The translations under genes were made by a program, and so were the position numbers. This document shows positions 24,096 through 35,876 of a DNA stretch of 64,000 bases, piece by piece (within the stretch, counting starts at the first letter, position 1; every line of letters starts with the position of its first letter). The stretch is from positions 9,768,475-9,832,474 of the forward strand of contig NC_052407.1 of NCBI RefSeq assembly GCF_009389715.1, written 5' to 3'. The notes under the pieces are model-generated. The model had not been told where the DNA came from. It did not search any database and was given only the letters and a program-made list of their open reading frames with translations. The DNA comes from Phoenix dactylifera. Lineage: Eukaryota > Streptophyta > Magnoliopsida > Arecales > Arecaceae.

Positions 24096-26328
24096 ATGGC
24101 CGCTGCAGACAAATCCGTGGAAACCCAGGTGGCTGGTATTGCTGTGAAGGCGGTCGAGGAGCCTGCCGAGGTCATCAAGGCAGTGATGGTAGAGACAAAA
24201 AAGGCTAAAAGGGAGCAACCCAAAGCAGAGGAGGAGGAGGAGAAGGTCAAAGTACCCCAAGAGGCCAAAACTCTGGGTTCATTTATGCAGAAGAATTCTT
24301 CCTTCAAGGAGGAGAGCAACTTCCTCTCTGACTTAAAATATAGCGAGAAGAAGGCCTTGATGGAGCTGCGAGGAAAGGTCGAAGAGGCCATCCTCAAGAG
24401 AAAGCTCTTCAAGAAGGAGGATAGGCAGGAAAAGCGGCAAGAAGATAAAAAAGAGAGACGTCAACCTGATGGAGAAGGTGAAGAGGATAACTCGGCTGCC
24501 AAGGAGAAGGCAGCAGAGGCCATTGACAAAGACATCTCCCTATGGGGAGTGCCACTTCGGCCAAGCAAGTGCCCCGAGAGAAACAATGTAGTCCTCCTAA
24601 AGTTTCTCCGAGCTCGAGAATTCAAAGTTAAGGAAGCATTTGAGATGCTCCAGAACACACTCCAGTGGAGGAAGGAATCGGCAGTTGATTCAATCCTCAA
24701 TGAAGATTCCTTGGGTGCAGATTTTGCAAATGCATGCTACATGGATGGCGTCGATCGCGAGGGACGTCCAGTTTGCTACAATGTGCATGGGGTTTTCCAG
24801 GATGAAGATCTCTACATGAAGGCATTTGGGACAGAGGAGAAGAGGGAGCAGTTTGTGAGGTGGAGGGTTCAGCTGATGGAGAAAGGTATTCAGAAGCTAG
24901 ACTTCAAGCCGGGTTCTATTGCTTCATTTGTCAATATCATTGATCTAAAGAACTCCCCCGGGCCTTCCAAGAAGGAGCTGAGGCTCACAATTAATCAGGC
25001 CGTCGAGCTGCTTCAGAACAACTACCCGGAGTTTGTTGCTAAGAATGTTAGTATCGTTCCACCATGCCTCATGTCATCTAAATCATTTATTCAACTTTTC
25101 TAATATGTGAAATTAAAATATCTGCTATTGAAATTGAAACTGAGGATGATACTGAATTTTCTGACAAAAGTTTGGAGAAAACCAAGATGATAATCTTCTC
25201 TTTGCTTTTATTGGTTAATTTTGATTTGAAATCTGCAGTGTTTTCCACCTGGAAAGTAATTTGTAGTTTACTGTTTCAACAGATAAGCAAAATTTTCAGA
25301 CAAAATTTTGTAGAAGAATACGATCATGTATCATTGATTACTGATGCTAATTTTAATACTCTCTGAAGAGATTAGCGACACCATTTGATTGTTAATATGT
25401 GCCAGTTCTTGCAGTCATGTTTTCATAGCATTTTTCTTGCAGTTGTTGCCACTCTCATCCTTGTAGTTCTGGCGTGTGGCATTATTTGTCACTTTTGTAA
25501 TCCAGTGATCTGTATGCTTTTTTTACTGCTCTCTCACTAATTCTTTTTCCCGACACTGAATTATCTCAAATACTTAACTACTGTGACGATGATTCCGAAG
25601 TGTAGATCTTCATCAACGTCCCCTTCTGGTACTATGCATTCAATGCTCTCCTGTCACCTTTCCTAACCCAAAGAACCAGGAGCAAATTTGTCTCTGCACG
25701 CTCGTCAAAGGTTACTGAAACTCTTCTGAAGTAAGTTTTTTCATTTCAGCTACCATCTTCGTTTCAAGTACAAAATATGATGGTAAATTCTTAGCAATCC
25801 AGATATTCCTTACAGATATATTCCTGCTGGAAATATCCCTGTATGCTATGGTGGTCTGAAACGCGAGAATGAAACTGAATTTTCCGCCGATGATGGTAGG
25901 GTTACAGAGCTCAGAGTTAAAGCTGGTTCCACAGAAAATGTAGAAATTCCTGTGCCAGAGGTAAAACATCAAACCTTCCCCCTTAAGCTAACATCTCTAA
26001 ACTTAAGCTATTGAGACAAAGTATTTTAGTGCATGATATTCTTCTAAAGATTGGTAAATTTTGAGCTTGATGAGTGCAGGTTGGGACTACCTTCATTTGG
26101 GATTTGACTGTTTTGGGCTGGGAGGTTAACTACAAAGAGGAGTTTATACCGACCGATGAAAGGTCATACACCATCATCATTCAAAAGGGTAAGAAAATGG
26201 GAGCTCAGGGAGGACCAGTTCGGAACTCGTTTAAGAACAATGAGCCGGGCAAGGTTGTGATATCAATTGAGAATACCACGTTCAAAAAGAAGAAGGTCTT
26301 ATTTAGGTGCAAGGCAAAGAGTTCTTGA
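24096..26328 (+). CDS. Patellin (SEC14-GOLD phosphoinositide-binding protein), 4 exons
   Basis: Patellins are plant membrane-trafficking and cell-plate proteins that bind phosphoinositides. Exons read as 24096-25046, 25606-25730, 25816-25960 and 26080-26328, in phase, giving 489 aa. The N-terminus (1-145) is charged and low-complexity (EEEEEKVKV; KRQEDKKERR) with the family's SFKEESNFLSDL at 69-80. CRAL-TRIO N is at about 165-195 (VVLLKFLRAREFKVKEAFEM). The SEC14 lipid domain runs from about 212 to 400 with NSPGPSKKELR, NYPEFVAKN, INVPFWYYAFNALLSPFL and GNIPVCYGGL. The GOLD domain is C-terminal (FIWDLTVLGWEVNYKEEF; ending KKKKVLFRCKAKSS). ATG 24096 is preferred to the in-frame 23967 because the family starts at such an acidic segment and the 43 extra residues look like leader. 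A truncated sister copy is at 38884. Which patellin number it is cannot be told. Confidence 0.93.
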
Positions 26329-27119
26329 GTCATGACTTGGGGTGAGATTTCAAATTATTGTGTCCGGACAGGTTGGTTTGTCTTGTTTGTGCTTATGATG
26401 GTTTGATTGTAACTGTCGATCACATTCTAAAGATTTCTTTTGTATGAACTCATGTTTACTGTACCGTGTGCTGAGTGCCTCCTCCAGGGTGAGGGTGTGC
26501 TCAACTTGCTTGAAGTGAAAAAAGATTATGATCCCCAAACTCTATAGCAGCACGGATAAAGTTCAGGTTCATCAATGGACGCCTCGACATTCCGAAGAGT
26601 TTCTTTGGACATCCCCAGTGGACATACCTTCTTCTTCTTCGTACTTTTTACCTTCTCGTAATTTAGCAGGATGTACTCACATTAGAGCTATATAAATTGT
26701 TGTTTTCACTTATAAAAAAAAAATAAAGGATGCCTCGGAAAGAGTATTGGGCCACATACTTCGTCTCGCCAACTTTGAGGCCTCTCTTATAAAGAAGCAA
26801 GCTGAGAGGAAGAAATAGGATAGCTCCAAATGCTAGGATTCTTCAAACCCAACCTGAAAAAGGTGGGCAACTCGTACAAGATGATCCTTGTATACCCATT
26901 AATTAAATCTCGAGAAATATGGAAGAGAAAAGCAGCTAAAGGAAAGAACTAACCAGCATAGTTTGAGTAATATCCGTATCTAACAACCCTAATGATGAAG
27001 AAACTGTTGCAGTACCGCTTATTATTTTACTCAGTAAATGATACAAGCCACTGACCGACTTCCCTTTTTATCATTATATGGACCATCTTAGAGACTTTCA
27101 ACAACTATTCTCACTAGTA
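26329..27119. other. Patellin 3' region and spacer
   Basis: Presumed 3' UTR to about 26700. From about 26638 the sequence is again shared with copy 2 (39577 on). A 21-codon frame MPRKEYWATY.. at 26729 is present in both copies but is too short to call. Confidence 0.4.
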
Positions 27120-28560
27120 TCCTTATACCCTTGAGAATCCAAAGTATCCAAGAAAATCATGTTCTTTTTCAATTTTGGAACATGCCAAACTTCTAAGGTC
27201 CTCACAGTACCATCATAGGTCTCAAATCAAATTGTTCCAATATTAACAACCACAACAGATTTATTATCTTCCAACAGAACCTTTTATTAGTTTGATAGGT
27301 AGAAAACAAATCTTCATTAGGAGTCATATGTAAGAAACAATTAAAATCAAGAATCCACCTTCTTCTAGAGCTACTGACACTGACAGACAAAACCTCACTA
27401 CCTTCTTCTAATATTTGCTTTAGAGTCAAGCTCTCTCTTTTCATTATTTTCTTTTCTCTTTAGACAAAGTCTTTTAAGGTGTCCTTTCTTATGACAGTAC
27501 AAACAACAGATGTTTCTATGTTTCGACTTTGATTTGGTCTTCCCCATATTGCTAGAACCGCTTTCCCTCCTCCAACCTCTAACAATCAAGCCTTCTCCTT
27601 CATTCTCCACATAACTTCCAAATATCTTTTTCTTCAACTCTTTAGATTGTAAGGCATCTTTTATACCACTAATTGAAAGAGATTCTCTACCATACAGTAT
27701 GGTATCAACTAAATTCTCATAAGAGGATGGTAATGAGCACAACAAAATAAGGGTCTAATCATCAGTTAGAGCACTAAAATTTTTTAAAACCAAGATAGCT
27801 TTATTAAATTCATCTATATAATTTTTTACAGGCGTACCTTTTTTCACGCGTAGGTGGTAGAGCCGATGCTTCAAATATAATTTATTTATAAATGACTTGG
27901 TCATGTATCTACCCTCCAATTTTAACCATAGTTTAGCAGTTGTCTTATTTTTAACAACTTCTCTAAGCATCTCGTCTGCCAAACATAATTGAATTGTATC
28001 GTATGCCTTTGCCAGTAGCTGCTTCTTGTTTCTATTAGATATGCTATCTGATAACTTCTCCTTGCCTTCCAATGCCTTCCACAACCATTATTGCACCAAA
28101 AAGGCTCGCATCTTAATCTTCCAAATACTGAAATTGTTTGCGCCATTAAACTTTTCAATTTTGAATTTTGTAGTCATCATTGCGAAATTCTAATCGAAAA
28201 GACCAAGGTTTTGATACCACTTATTGCGACAGGCAGATAAACTAACAAAACAAGAAAGAAAAATAGAAAAGAGCAAGAACTCAATATTTATATAGTTCAG
28301 ACTATTAACCTACGTCTACGGGTAGAGATGATGCAAAAGCTTTACTATAAAAAAAATTAAAGATTACAAAGTACAAGATTTTCGCACAAAATCTAGCCCC
28401 AATATACCTAATCTCTAGGATACTCAATTGCTCTCATCCCTTAGGGCTACAAGAGATATATATAATAGAGTAAGTCAATTTAAACTCGAATTAGTATTCC
28501 TACAATAATCAGGATAATCCAATATATAAAATAGAATAAATCGACTTAGACTCAAATGAG
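27120..28560 (-). mobile_element. Ty1/copia fossil (gag side), copy 1
   Basis: Minus strand: LTR-like sequence upstream of a primer-binding site at 28207-28219 (GGTTTTGATACCA on plus), then UBN2-type gag text (ADEMLREVV, AKLWLKLEGRYM), a CCHC knuckle (CLYCHKKGHLKRLC) and the start of the protease region (WILDFNCFLHMTP). Pol and the far LTR are missing; the coding part has several breaks. The same relic is at 40020-41480, so it was in place before the block was duplicated. Confidence 0.75.
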
Positions 28561-31310
28561 TGTTCTAAGTCATTTTGGATTCGATCTCTATGACTTGTAA
28601 ATTCAACAACACACACACACACATATGTATGCATGTATATTTATATATGTGTATATATATGTATATGTGTTGTATATATATACGTATGTATGTGTCTTGT
28701 ACATTCATCCATCCATCCATCCATGTATGGTACGTATATATGTTATACCCATTATACTGAATGCAAAGATGCAAATGGCATCTAATAATTTTAGTGTAAG
28801 GCAAGATTTAGAAAATCTAAGAATGTATATTGCATCCTAATATGCCTTTTTATGAAACCGTTCGAAGATTTATCTGCTATAATGTCTTTAATTTGGCTAC
28901 AATATAATTTTAATCTAAAGAAATTATAAATTTTACAGTGACATGGTTTTTCAACTGAGTCTATTTAAGATTTATCTTATACTTAACCACTTTAATAACT
29001 TGTCTTACCCGATATAAGTCAATTGCAACCTATAACCCATACGATCATATGGAGGCCATGCTTTAATCTGTGAAATTGGTTTTAGATGAGGAACTTCCCA
29101 CATGGATATTCCATCCCAATCCTCGATCCTCCCTTGGTGAATGCACTTGTTGACATAGTCATCCTATTTGACTAGTCTTCCTTTTGTTGATCCTCCAAGT
29201 CTTAGGCCAAAGAGGCAAACATTAAATATCATCGGACTTATCCAGAGATCATCTTCTATTTCTTAGCTACAACTTTTCTAAGAAATGGAATTCCATACAA
29301 TGGTGACATCATGATATCTAAAAAATTGTCTCAGAGTGCCCCTCTTGCAGTGACCTAGGAAAGGAATACGAAATTGGACTTACCATTAGTTTAATAGTGC
29401 TCACGAATTCCCCCATAAGCCTGAAGAAATTATGGCTCAACAATTTATTCATACTTTGTAAAAGAAAAAAAGTCCTTGATGCTGCAAGTAAAACTTTATT
29501 AAGAAGCCGACGTAGTGCTAGTTCCTTGAAGACCGCCCTTTTGTTAATCCAAAAACAAGATTATTTATTTATTTATTTTATTAATTAGTTTCTTGGGTAT
29601 AAGTGGGCTTGCCTAGTGATAAAAAAGCACTTAAGCTACAGATCTCTACTATACCAGATTAGAGGTTAAAGCTATCATTGCTTATTTAAACTTCTTTACT
29701 AGAACCCTGTTTTTCACAATATGAAACACATAATTTTAATGCTAGCAACCTCAATTATGATCAGTGCTCACCCCTCGTCCGATGACCGGAATAAAGGAAT
29801 TAGTGCATGGGTACACTACCATTGAAATGGAAAGAATCTAGAAGAGTTTGATTAAGATTTTTGTAAGAACAATTTTGAAAACATAGTCGAGGACAATCAT
29901 CTTAAAGTACCATCCAAGGCATTAGTTCAAAAATTGTAAGTATTATACATTAATATGAATTTGTCGAAAATCTGTTTTTTTGAGTGAAATTCTAAATTGT
30001 AGTAATGAATTAGTTCAATTGGTGAAGTCATTAGAGGCTGGATATAAGTGAGTTGGACTTGAGTCTCGCTTGCTTTACTTTAAATTTGTTACATCAACAC
30101 ATTAGGTGAGTATGAGAGACCCCTATATTTGCCATGCATATAGTTCATGGATTGCTTTATATTTTTTAATATCATATATAAATGATATTTTAAAAACAGC
30201 GTGAAAGTGCTTTTATCAATTTCACATATGACTGAGATTTCGACTCACTCATGCTTCTTCTCATTCGCAAAAATTGACCTAGTTACCCTAAGTAAAATGC
30301 ATACATGGTAAACTTTAGAAGAGAATTTGTATCCTCATAAAATCTATGAAAGGCCACCATAAGCAAGTGTTGTTTGATTTAGTGCAAATCCACCTGGAAA
30401 ATGGGATTTTTGCCATTTCTTTTAGTAGGTCCATCTAGAAAAGGCTTCTAGAAACTGATCAACCAATTGGTTTGAACCAAGCAAGCACACCCACAATTTC
30501 TATCTGTTGGACATCGTCACCACCAAGGAAATTAACTATAGTCAAATTTGGTGCATGGAAAATATTAGAAGAAGTTAAGGAATTTAGAGACCATCGGATG
30601 GACGCAAGGATGCTGGCCTTGACATAAGAGATGGATGGATAATTAGAGGGCCCCTAAGGTTTTTCATTTTTTATGGATCCACATACACATGCAAGTATCT
30701 AAAAATGAAATAGTTTTAAGCACAGAAACACGTATTTTCAGCTGGTACTTGCTCAAATAATATCACTCCTTACCACTTGGGCAAAGGATCGGAGGATTCG
30801 ATCCTGATTGGATTAGGCCCCTCGAAGGTGGGATAGATATAAGGCAGAAAAGGTGGGGATCAGACTCTCTAGACTCTCTTGAAAAAAATAAATTATATAA
30901 GCAAGGAAGTTTCAAGATGATTGACTTTATGCATATTAAAATGCAAGCAGATGTAAACACTTGTTTATACATATTTTTTCTGTATAAGTTTTAAACAGAC
31001 ATATTTAGAGACAAAATTGTTGGAAATTTATTGCAAGTAGTCTGGGTTGGGATAAATTTTGGGGGAAAATTAATTTGAGAAAACTATGAAACGGGTGGCA
31101 TAGTGCTCTAATATTATTTGTCATTTAAATATTTTCGTTTAGAAGAGCTTGGCTCAAGGAAAAAATAAAAAACTAAAATTTTGACAGAACTCGACGTGCA
31201 TATATACCAGTTTCTTATGTTGCACTTATTTTTGGATTATTCACTAGCATATAATTAGTCAAATATATTACGTTATACTTCTCACAACATTATCATTTTA
31301 CTATGGGCAT
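28561..31310. other. Long spacer in copy 1, including a TGTA-type microsatellite
   Basis: 28608-28735 is a CA/TATG/CATC microsatellite, less regular in copy 2 (41535-41660). The rest is AT-rich spacer, collinear with 41660-44161, with no coding signal above background. Confidence 0.5.
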
Positions 31311-31434
31311 CTGCAGCATGTTTCCCAAATCAGGTGGCAGCTGCTTAGCAGCGAAACTGGAAAAAAACGCAGCATTAGACGTGTTAAAAATGCTAAGCCT
31401 AGTTAGCATTATCTTTCTTTTCTCTGCCCCTCTC

Positions 31435-31592
31435 AGTCAAGCCGCCTGTCGTCCCTACTTGAAGTCTTGATTTCTCGGTAGACAATTCCATCGTATCTTT
31501 GAACGTTCCAAAGCACGCTGGCTACGTTGGACAAAAACAAGAAAACAGAACGCTTCCTCCTCAGCCTACCCTCCCCCATCGCCCTATATATA
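31435..31592 (+). promoter_or_regulatory. TLP1 promoter: W-box/GCC-box composite and TATA
   Basis: AGTCAAGCCGCC holds a GCC-box AGCCGCC at 31440-31446 (ERF target) overlapping a reversed W-box TTGACT (WRKY target), 219 bases before the ATG. The TATA box is TATATATA at 31585-31592, about 70 bases before the ATG. GCC-boxes are the known ethylene-response element of basic PR genes including osmotin; induction here is inferred. Confidence 0.65.
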
Positions 31593-31658
31593 CTCTTATT
31601 GCCCATCCCAGAACCCCACACAAGCCTCAACCAGAGGGCCATCTTCCTGTGTCTCAAA

Positions 31659-32342
31659 ATGGCCTCCTCGACCTCCCTCACTCTCCTCTTCTTCCCCTTC
31701 TTCCTCCTCACTCTCTCCCACGCCGCCACCTTCAACGTCGTCAACCAATGTTCCTACACCGTGTGGGCTGCATGGGCAGCCACCGGCAACGTCGGCGGCG
31801 GCAAGCAGCTCGACAAAGGCCAGACCTGGACGGTCACTGTTAACGCCGGCACCACTGGTGGCCGAATCTGGCCCCGTACTGGCTGCTCCTTCGATGCCAA
31901 CGGCAACGGGAAGTGCCAGACCGGCGACTGCGGCAAGCTCGCCTGCACCTCCTACGGCTCCCCACCCAACACCCTCGCGGAATTCGCCCTCAACCAGTAC
32001 CAGAACCTCGACTTCAACGACATCTCCCTCGTTCAGGGCTTCAACGTGCCCATGGACTTCCGCTCCACCTCGTCAGACTGCAGCATGGATATCCAATGCA
32101 CCGCCGACGTCGTTGGGAAGTGTCCCAGCGCGCTCAAAGTAACCGGCGGCTGCGATGACCCATGCACCATCTTCAAGACTGCTCAGTACTGCTGCCCGTC
32201 CGGCTCCAGCTGCGAGCCAACCACCTATTCCAAGTTCTTTAAGAGCCTGTGCCCGAATGCGTTTAGCTACCCGGATGATTATGTCAACACCAGCTTCACC
32301 TGCCCCGGTGGGAGCAACTACCAGGTTACCTTCTGCCCTTGA
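31659..32342 (+). CDS. Thaumatin-like protein TLP1 (osmotin-like, PR-5), intronless
   Basis: Secreted defence or stress protein of the PR-5 family, often antifungal or glucan-binding. 227 aa: signal peptide [22 protein letters not shown], then mature [17 protein letters not shown]. The thaumatin signature region is [15 protein letters not shown] (Lys where Gly/Gln is usual after Gly), followed by [34 protein letters not shown] and final VTFCP. All 16 Cys of the long-type fold are present. Acidic-cleft candidates are Arg in GGRIW, Glu in LAEF, and Asp in FNDIS and GCDDP. There is no vacuolar C-terminal extension, so apoplastic export is likely. ATG 31659 is chosen because the longer frame from 31527 contains the TATA box. 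Compared with its paralogues TLP1 carries six more Lys and IWPRTGC instead of IWARTGC. Confidence 0.95.
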   Translation: MASSTSLTLLFFPFFLLTLSHAATFNVVNQCSYTVWAAWAATGNVGGGKQLDKGQTWTVTVNAGTTGGRIWPRTGCSFDANGNGKCQTGDCGKLACTSYGSPPNTLAEFALNQYQNLDFNDISLVQGFNVPMDFRSTSSDCSMDIQCTADVVGKCPSALKVTGGCDDPCTIFKTAQYCCPSGSSCEPTTYSKFFKSLCPNAFSYPDDYVNTSFTCPGGSNYQVTFCP

Positions 32343-32683
32343 GGCTTTGAGAGCATGGTGATCCATGCATGACGCTGTTTGGAGTATGTGATAGCTTTGG
32401 AATAAGGTGTTTGTAACCAAATTTACGAGCAATTAAACTGGCCTGTGATGCATGCAGCATTATTGGAATTATAGAAATAATTGTTTACTGTTAGTAAATG
32501 CACTTCTCCATCTTCAATATCTTATGGATGACTACAAAAATAAGAAAATGGTATAGCAAGTTGCTCTATTCGGCAATACATTTCCCCTCCAGTATGGCAC
32601 TAGCGTAATATCTGGTAAATGGACCAATTCCAGCGCTCACTGACCCCATCAGTTGCACCATCCCCTTTTGCCCTGTGGAACTT
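32343..32683 (+). repeat. TLP 3' flank unit (copy at TLP1, shortened)
   Basis: Shared with the flanks of TLP2, TLP3 and TLP4. It begins with a small hairpin GCATGG-TGAT-CCATGC at 32353-32368, 11 bases after the stop. The similarity stops at 32683, where a foreign LTR-like sequence is joined; the other flanks run on for hundreds of bases. Confidence 0.85.
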
Positions 32684-33253
32684 GAGGTATATATTGATTG
32701 GAGATAAATACAGTGGTTGCCTTACTAGATGTCTTAATAGATGTCTCTCAAAATTACATGTCCTCTCCCTAGAGTAATTAACAACAATAAAATCAAACAA
32801 AGATGAAGACTAAATTTCTCCCAATGTGACTGTTGAACAGCCAACAGGAAGCCAAACTATAAGAAAATTCAGACAGAATTAAGCACTGTTCTTGCAGTAT
32901 AAGCTAACTCTAAAACTATAAAAAGGAAAGAAGAAGAAAAAGCATCTCAAAGAATGTGACTCCCACATGAATAGAAGAGCAATTAGATTCCCAAAAGAAC
33001 AGGGCAGCTTTTCACTGTCAAAAACGGCTTCCTTCCTAATCAGGCCTTCCCTTCATTTTCTCCATTTTTTTTTTTTGAGTGCACTGGTCCCACAAGGACT
33101 GGACCCGATGTGTCATGCACCCTAGCAATCTTCTCGTCTAGCCCATGGGGAAGGGGCACCACAACTCCTTATTTGGAGTCCATGTGAACAAGCTCTATGC
33201 AAAGCTAAAGCCTCTCTCTTAGAATGACTTTCCAACTTTTAGAAAGTTCAACC
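32684..33253 (-). mobile_element. Copia LTR-like fragment
   Basis: 32735-32880 (CTCTCAAAATTACATGTCC.., CCCAATGTGACTGTTGAACAG) resembles 48196-48320 (CCTCAAAATCACATGTCCGC.., CCAGTGTGATCGCTGAGAAG), which lies beside copia gag text. It is therefore probably a piece of the same LTR family. The piece is incomplete and its borders are approximate. Confidence 0.45.
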
Positions 33254-34341
33254 TGTAATATCCAGGCCCAATACTAACCGGGCCCAATATTTTGAAGCCC
33301 AGTTTAAGGGTATTGGGCTAGGTCACTAAATGGACCAACTTGGGCCCGAGGTTGGCAGCCCATTTAAAGGCTGCCCCCTCATACCCCAGGTTGAGGTGAT
33401 GGGCCCCAGCTGGCCAGTAGGGAAAAGGCTAGCTGTTGGGCCCTCATCCATGCAGAATGGGAGTCCGCGACCTCCAACCTCAAGTTGAAGTAACAAGCCT
33501 AGCTGGCCAGAGGGAAAAGGCAGCTGCTGTAGGCTTCCTGAGCAAGGAGGAAGGAGAGGGTGCCACCTCTTCAGAGGTCACCGCCTAAGGGGGTTTATTT
33601 AAACTCCCAATTTTTAACCATGGATTACTATACCCTCTTTATCCCTAGCCCCTCTGGAGTACTGTACTAAAGAAGCCGAACCTTTGACTCGAAGAGCTAA
33701 AGGAAAGGAACCCTAGAGCCCTAAGGAGAGGAAGGAGGGACTGTGGAAGGGATTACTGCTCGGCTACAGCCAACCAGGAACAGGGTAAGACTTGGTTTAC
33801 TTAAGTAAATTGGTTTAAACTAAGAAAGAGGAGAGTTCCTCTGTGGAATGTTTCTCCCCTCTGTTTCAACAGTGAAATAAAGGAAAAAAAACTCTAGCAC
33901 AAAGGAGATGGAAATCGGCCGACAGGTTCCACCCCACGCCAGACCCATGCACAAGGACAGACCGTGGGCCGGCCTAGGCCCAATAACGGAACTGGGCCGA
34001 TCACAACCAAGGACGGCCCAGGTTCAGCAGCCATCCGGGCCGAGCCCAACTGAGCTTGACCTGTGAGCACGGGCTTGGCTTCCAAGCGCCTAGGGCACAA
34101 GGTGCGGCTGCTGGGCTGCCAGCCCTCCGGCCGATGCCCCACCTCTTCCCGGTGAGGAGGTGGTAGCGCCACCAAAGAGGGAGGAGAAGAAGAAAAAGAA
34201 AAGAAGAAGGGGAAGAAAGAAGAAAATAGTTAAACAAAAATAAATATATTTTACTTACCCGAACATCGAGGCTTTATCCTCAGACGACGGCTCTACTTCA
34301 CCATGGTCGGAATAGATAAGGGATTCCCGAAGACTAAGCAC

Positions 34342-34377
<36 letters not shown>

Positions 34378-35576
34378 CCGCCGCCCCTACCGGCACCACT
34401 TTGAAGGGGGGTAACCCTTCCTCTTCCGCCGCCGCAACTCTTGGAAGGGGAGGTGGTGGAGGACGACGAGGGAAGAGGAAGGGGATGAAGCAGAAGAAGG
34501 CCACAGCTAGTGGAAGGGCTAGGGCTTCGATGGAGGATGAAGGAGGAAGAGAGAGAGAGAGAGACCAAAAGAGAGAGAGGGGAGCGGGAGTGGAAGAGGC
34601 GGAAGCCTCTGGAAGGCCGGAGAAGAGCCCTTAAACGGGTCCGGCCTAATTGGTCGGATCCAGGTTTGGGTCTGAACCTGTTAGGCCCAAATAAAAAGAA
34701 AGTGGGTTTAGTAAACCCACTTTAAACCTGAACCCGAGCCCAATTAGATTGGGCTAAGTCTGAGCGAACCACAATTAAATAAATCAGGCTAAATCCAAGC
34801 CGAATTGAGTCGGGTCTGAACCTAATTAAATGGAGCTGAGTCTGAACAGACCAAATTGAGTAAATTAGATTGAATTCGAACCCAATTGGGTCGGGTCCAA
34901 GCCCAATTGAGATGAGTTAGTCTCAGCAGACCTAATTGAGTTCAAATCAGGCCCAATTCAAGCCCAATTCAATTAATTGGAGATCAGATTAGCCACAGGC
35001 TGACCCTGACTCAAGCCCAATTCTTTAATTAAAAGCCCAATTGACCTACGTGAACCCAATTTGGTTCTAAATCGAGCTCAAGGGCTCCAAACTAGGTAAA
35101 TTGGACTTGGGCCAGATCCTTAGATGGGATCCAGGCCAGTGAAATCATGTTATGATAAACATATGAAATAAATAGAAAATAATGTAACACCTTTATTATT
35201 AATTTAGGTGATCAAGGATTTGTCATCCGGACGTAAGAAATTGAAAAGCGAATTTCTATAAGTAACTTGCCTTAATCTTATTATGGATCATGTATACGCT
35301 TTCTTGCATAAATTATAAAGTGTAAGTAAACTGTCTTGATCTTATTATGTTATGGATCATGTACGCATTTACTTACATAACTTATGAAGTGTTATTGATG
35401 CAATTTATTTAGGTAAGTAGCCTATTCTTAATCTTATACTTTATGGATCATGTGTGTATCTTGTTTGTTAAGACTTTAAAGGATTATGCATGCAAGTTGA
35501 TTTGTGTATGAGATGGATTATGATACTATAATTGTGCTTAATATAGTAATTGTGGTATAAGTATAAGATATGATGA
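33254..35576. mobile_element. Probable Ty3/gypsy LTR (solo or partial), between the two duplication copies
   Basis: It starts TGTAATATCCAGGCCC, a start typical of long chromovirus LTRs, and continues with GGGCCCAAT-rich text and a long tract of GCCCAATT/GAGTCGGGTC words (34640-35100). At 35250-35480 an approximately 80-base unit is repeated three times (each with TTATGGATCATGT). No coding region for a gypsy protein was recognised. The end is not defined; it abuts copy 2 of the duplication. Confidence 0.4.
34343..34376. repeat. Poly-C run of 34 bases
   Basis: 34 consecutive C, then GCCGCCGCC. Such long C/G homopolymers are rare in plant DNA; the minus strand could form a G-quadruplex. The exact length may be unreliable because such runs are hard to sequence. 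Confidence 0.9.
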
Positions 35577-35876
35577 TGCTAGAAAAAAATAGAAAAAAAA
35601 TATATTTTATTAAAAGTTGTAAGCCACACAAGAAAGCACTCTGTCTCTCATGCCTCACCAAAGAAGATGTCTTTGGTTCTCTTACGCCCCCCTTTTTTCA
35701 ACCACACCATACACTACTTTCTCCCTCCCTAAAACTCTCACTAAAAGATAAAATTTCACTGCAAAACAAAATTCTACTAGGACTAGGCTTGGATTTGTTG
35801 TGCTTAAAGCTCATCGTGAGGTAACACCTAAAAACAGAGAAAAGACATGTTGGAGATCGCAATGACTCCAACAATT

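Larger units (their letters stand above)
20868..32683. repeat. Segmental duplication, copy 1 (11.8 kb)
   Basis: Collinear, same orientation, with 35577-46174. The similarity starts at GCTAGA inside a copia LTR and ends at GTGGAAC in the TLP1 3' flank. By eye, identity is well above 90 percent across spacer, patellin exon 1, copia relic and TLP. Main differences: copy 2 lacks about 1.86 kb of patellin, lacks about 95 bp around 29110-29205 (CCA microhomology at the edges), and carries an extra 670 bp upstream of its TLP. Confidence 0.92.

Noticed and set aside
24017-24412. Minus-strand frames opposite the patellin N-termini (also 38745-39200)
   Set aside because: Ser/Phe-rich antisense of Glu/Lys-rich coding text; shadows.
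28565-28840. Frames over the TATG/CATC microsatellites (also 41499-41766 and 5327-5518)
   Set aside because: Tyr/Ile/His/Cys-rich translations of simple repeats.
31527-31658. 44-residue N-terminal extension of TLP1 (likewise TLP2, and 21 residues in TLP3)
   Set aside because: It contains the TATA box (TLP1, TLP2) or lies in the leader; the downstream ATG begins a perfect signal peptide at the family's normal length.
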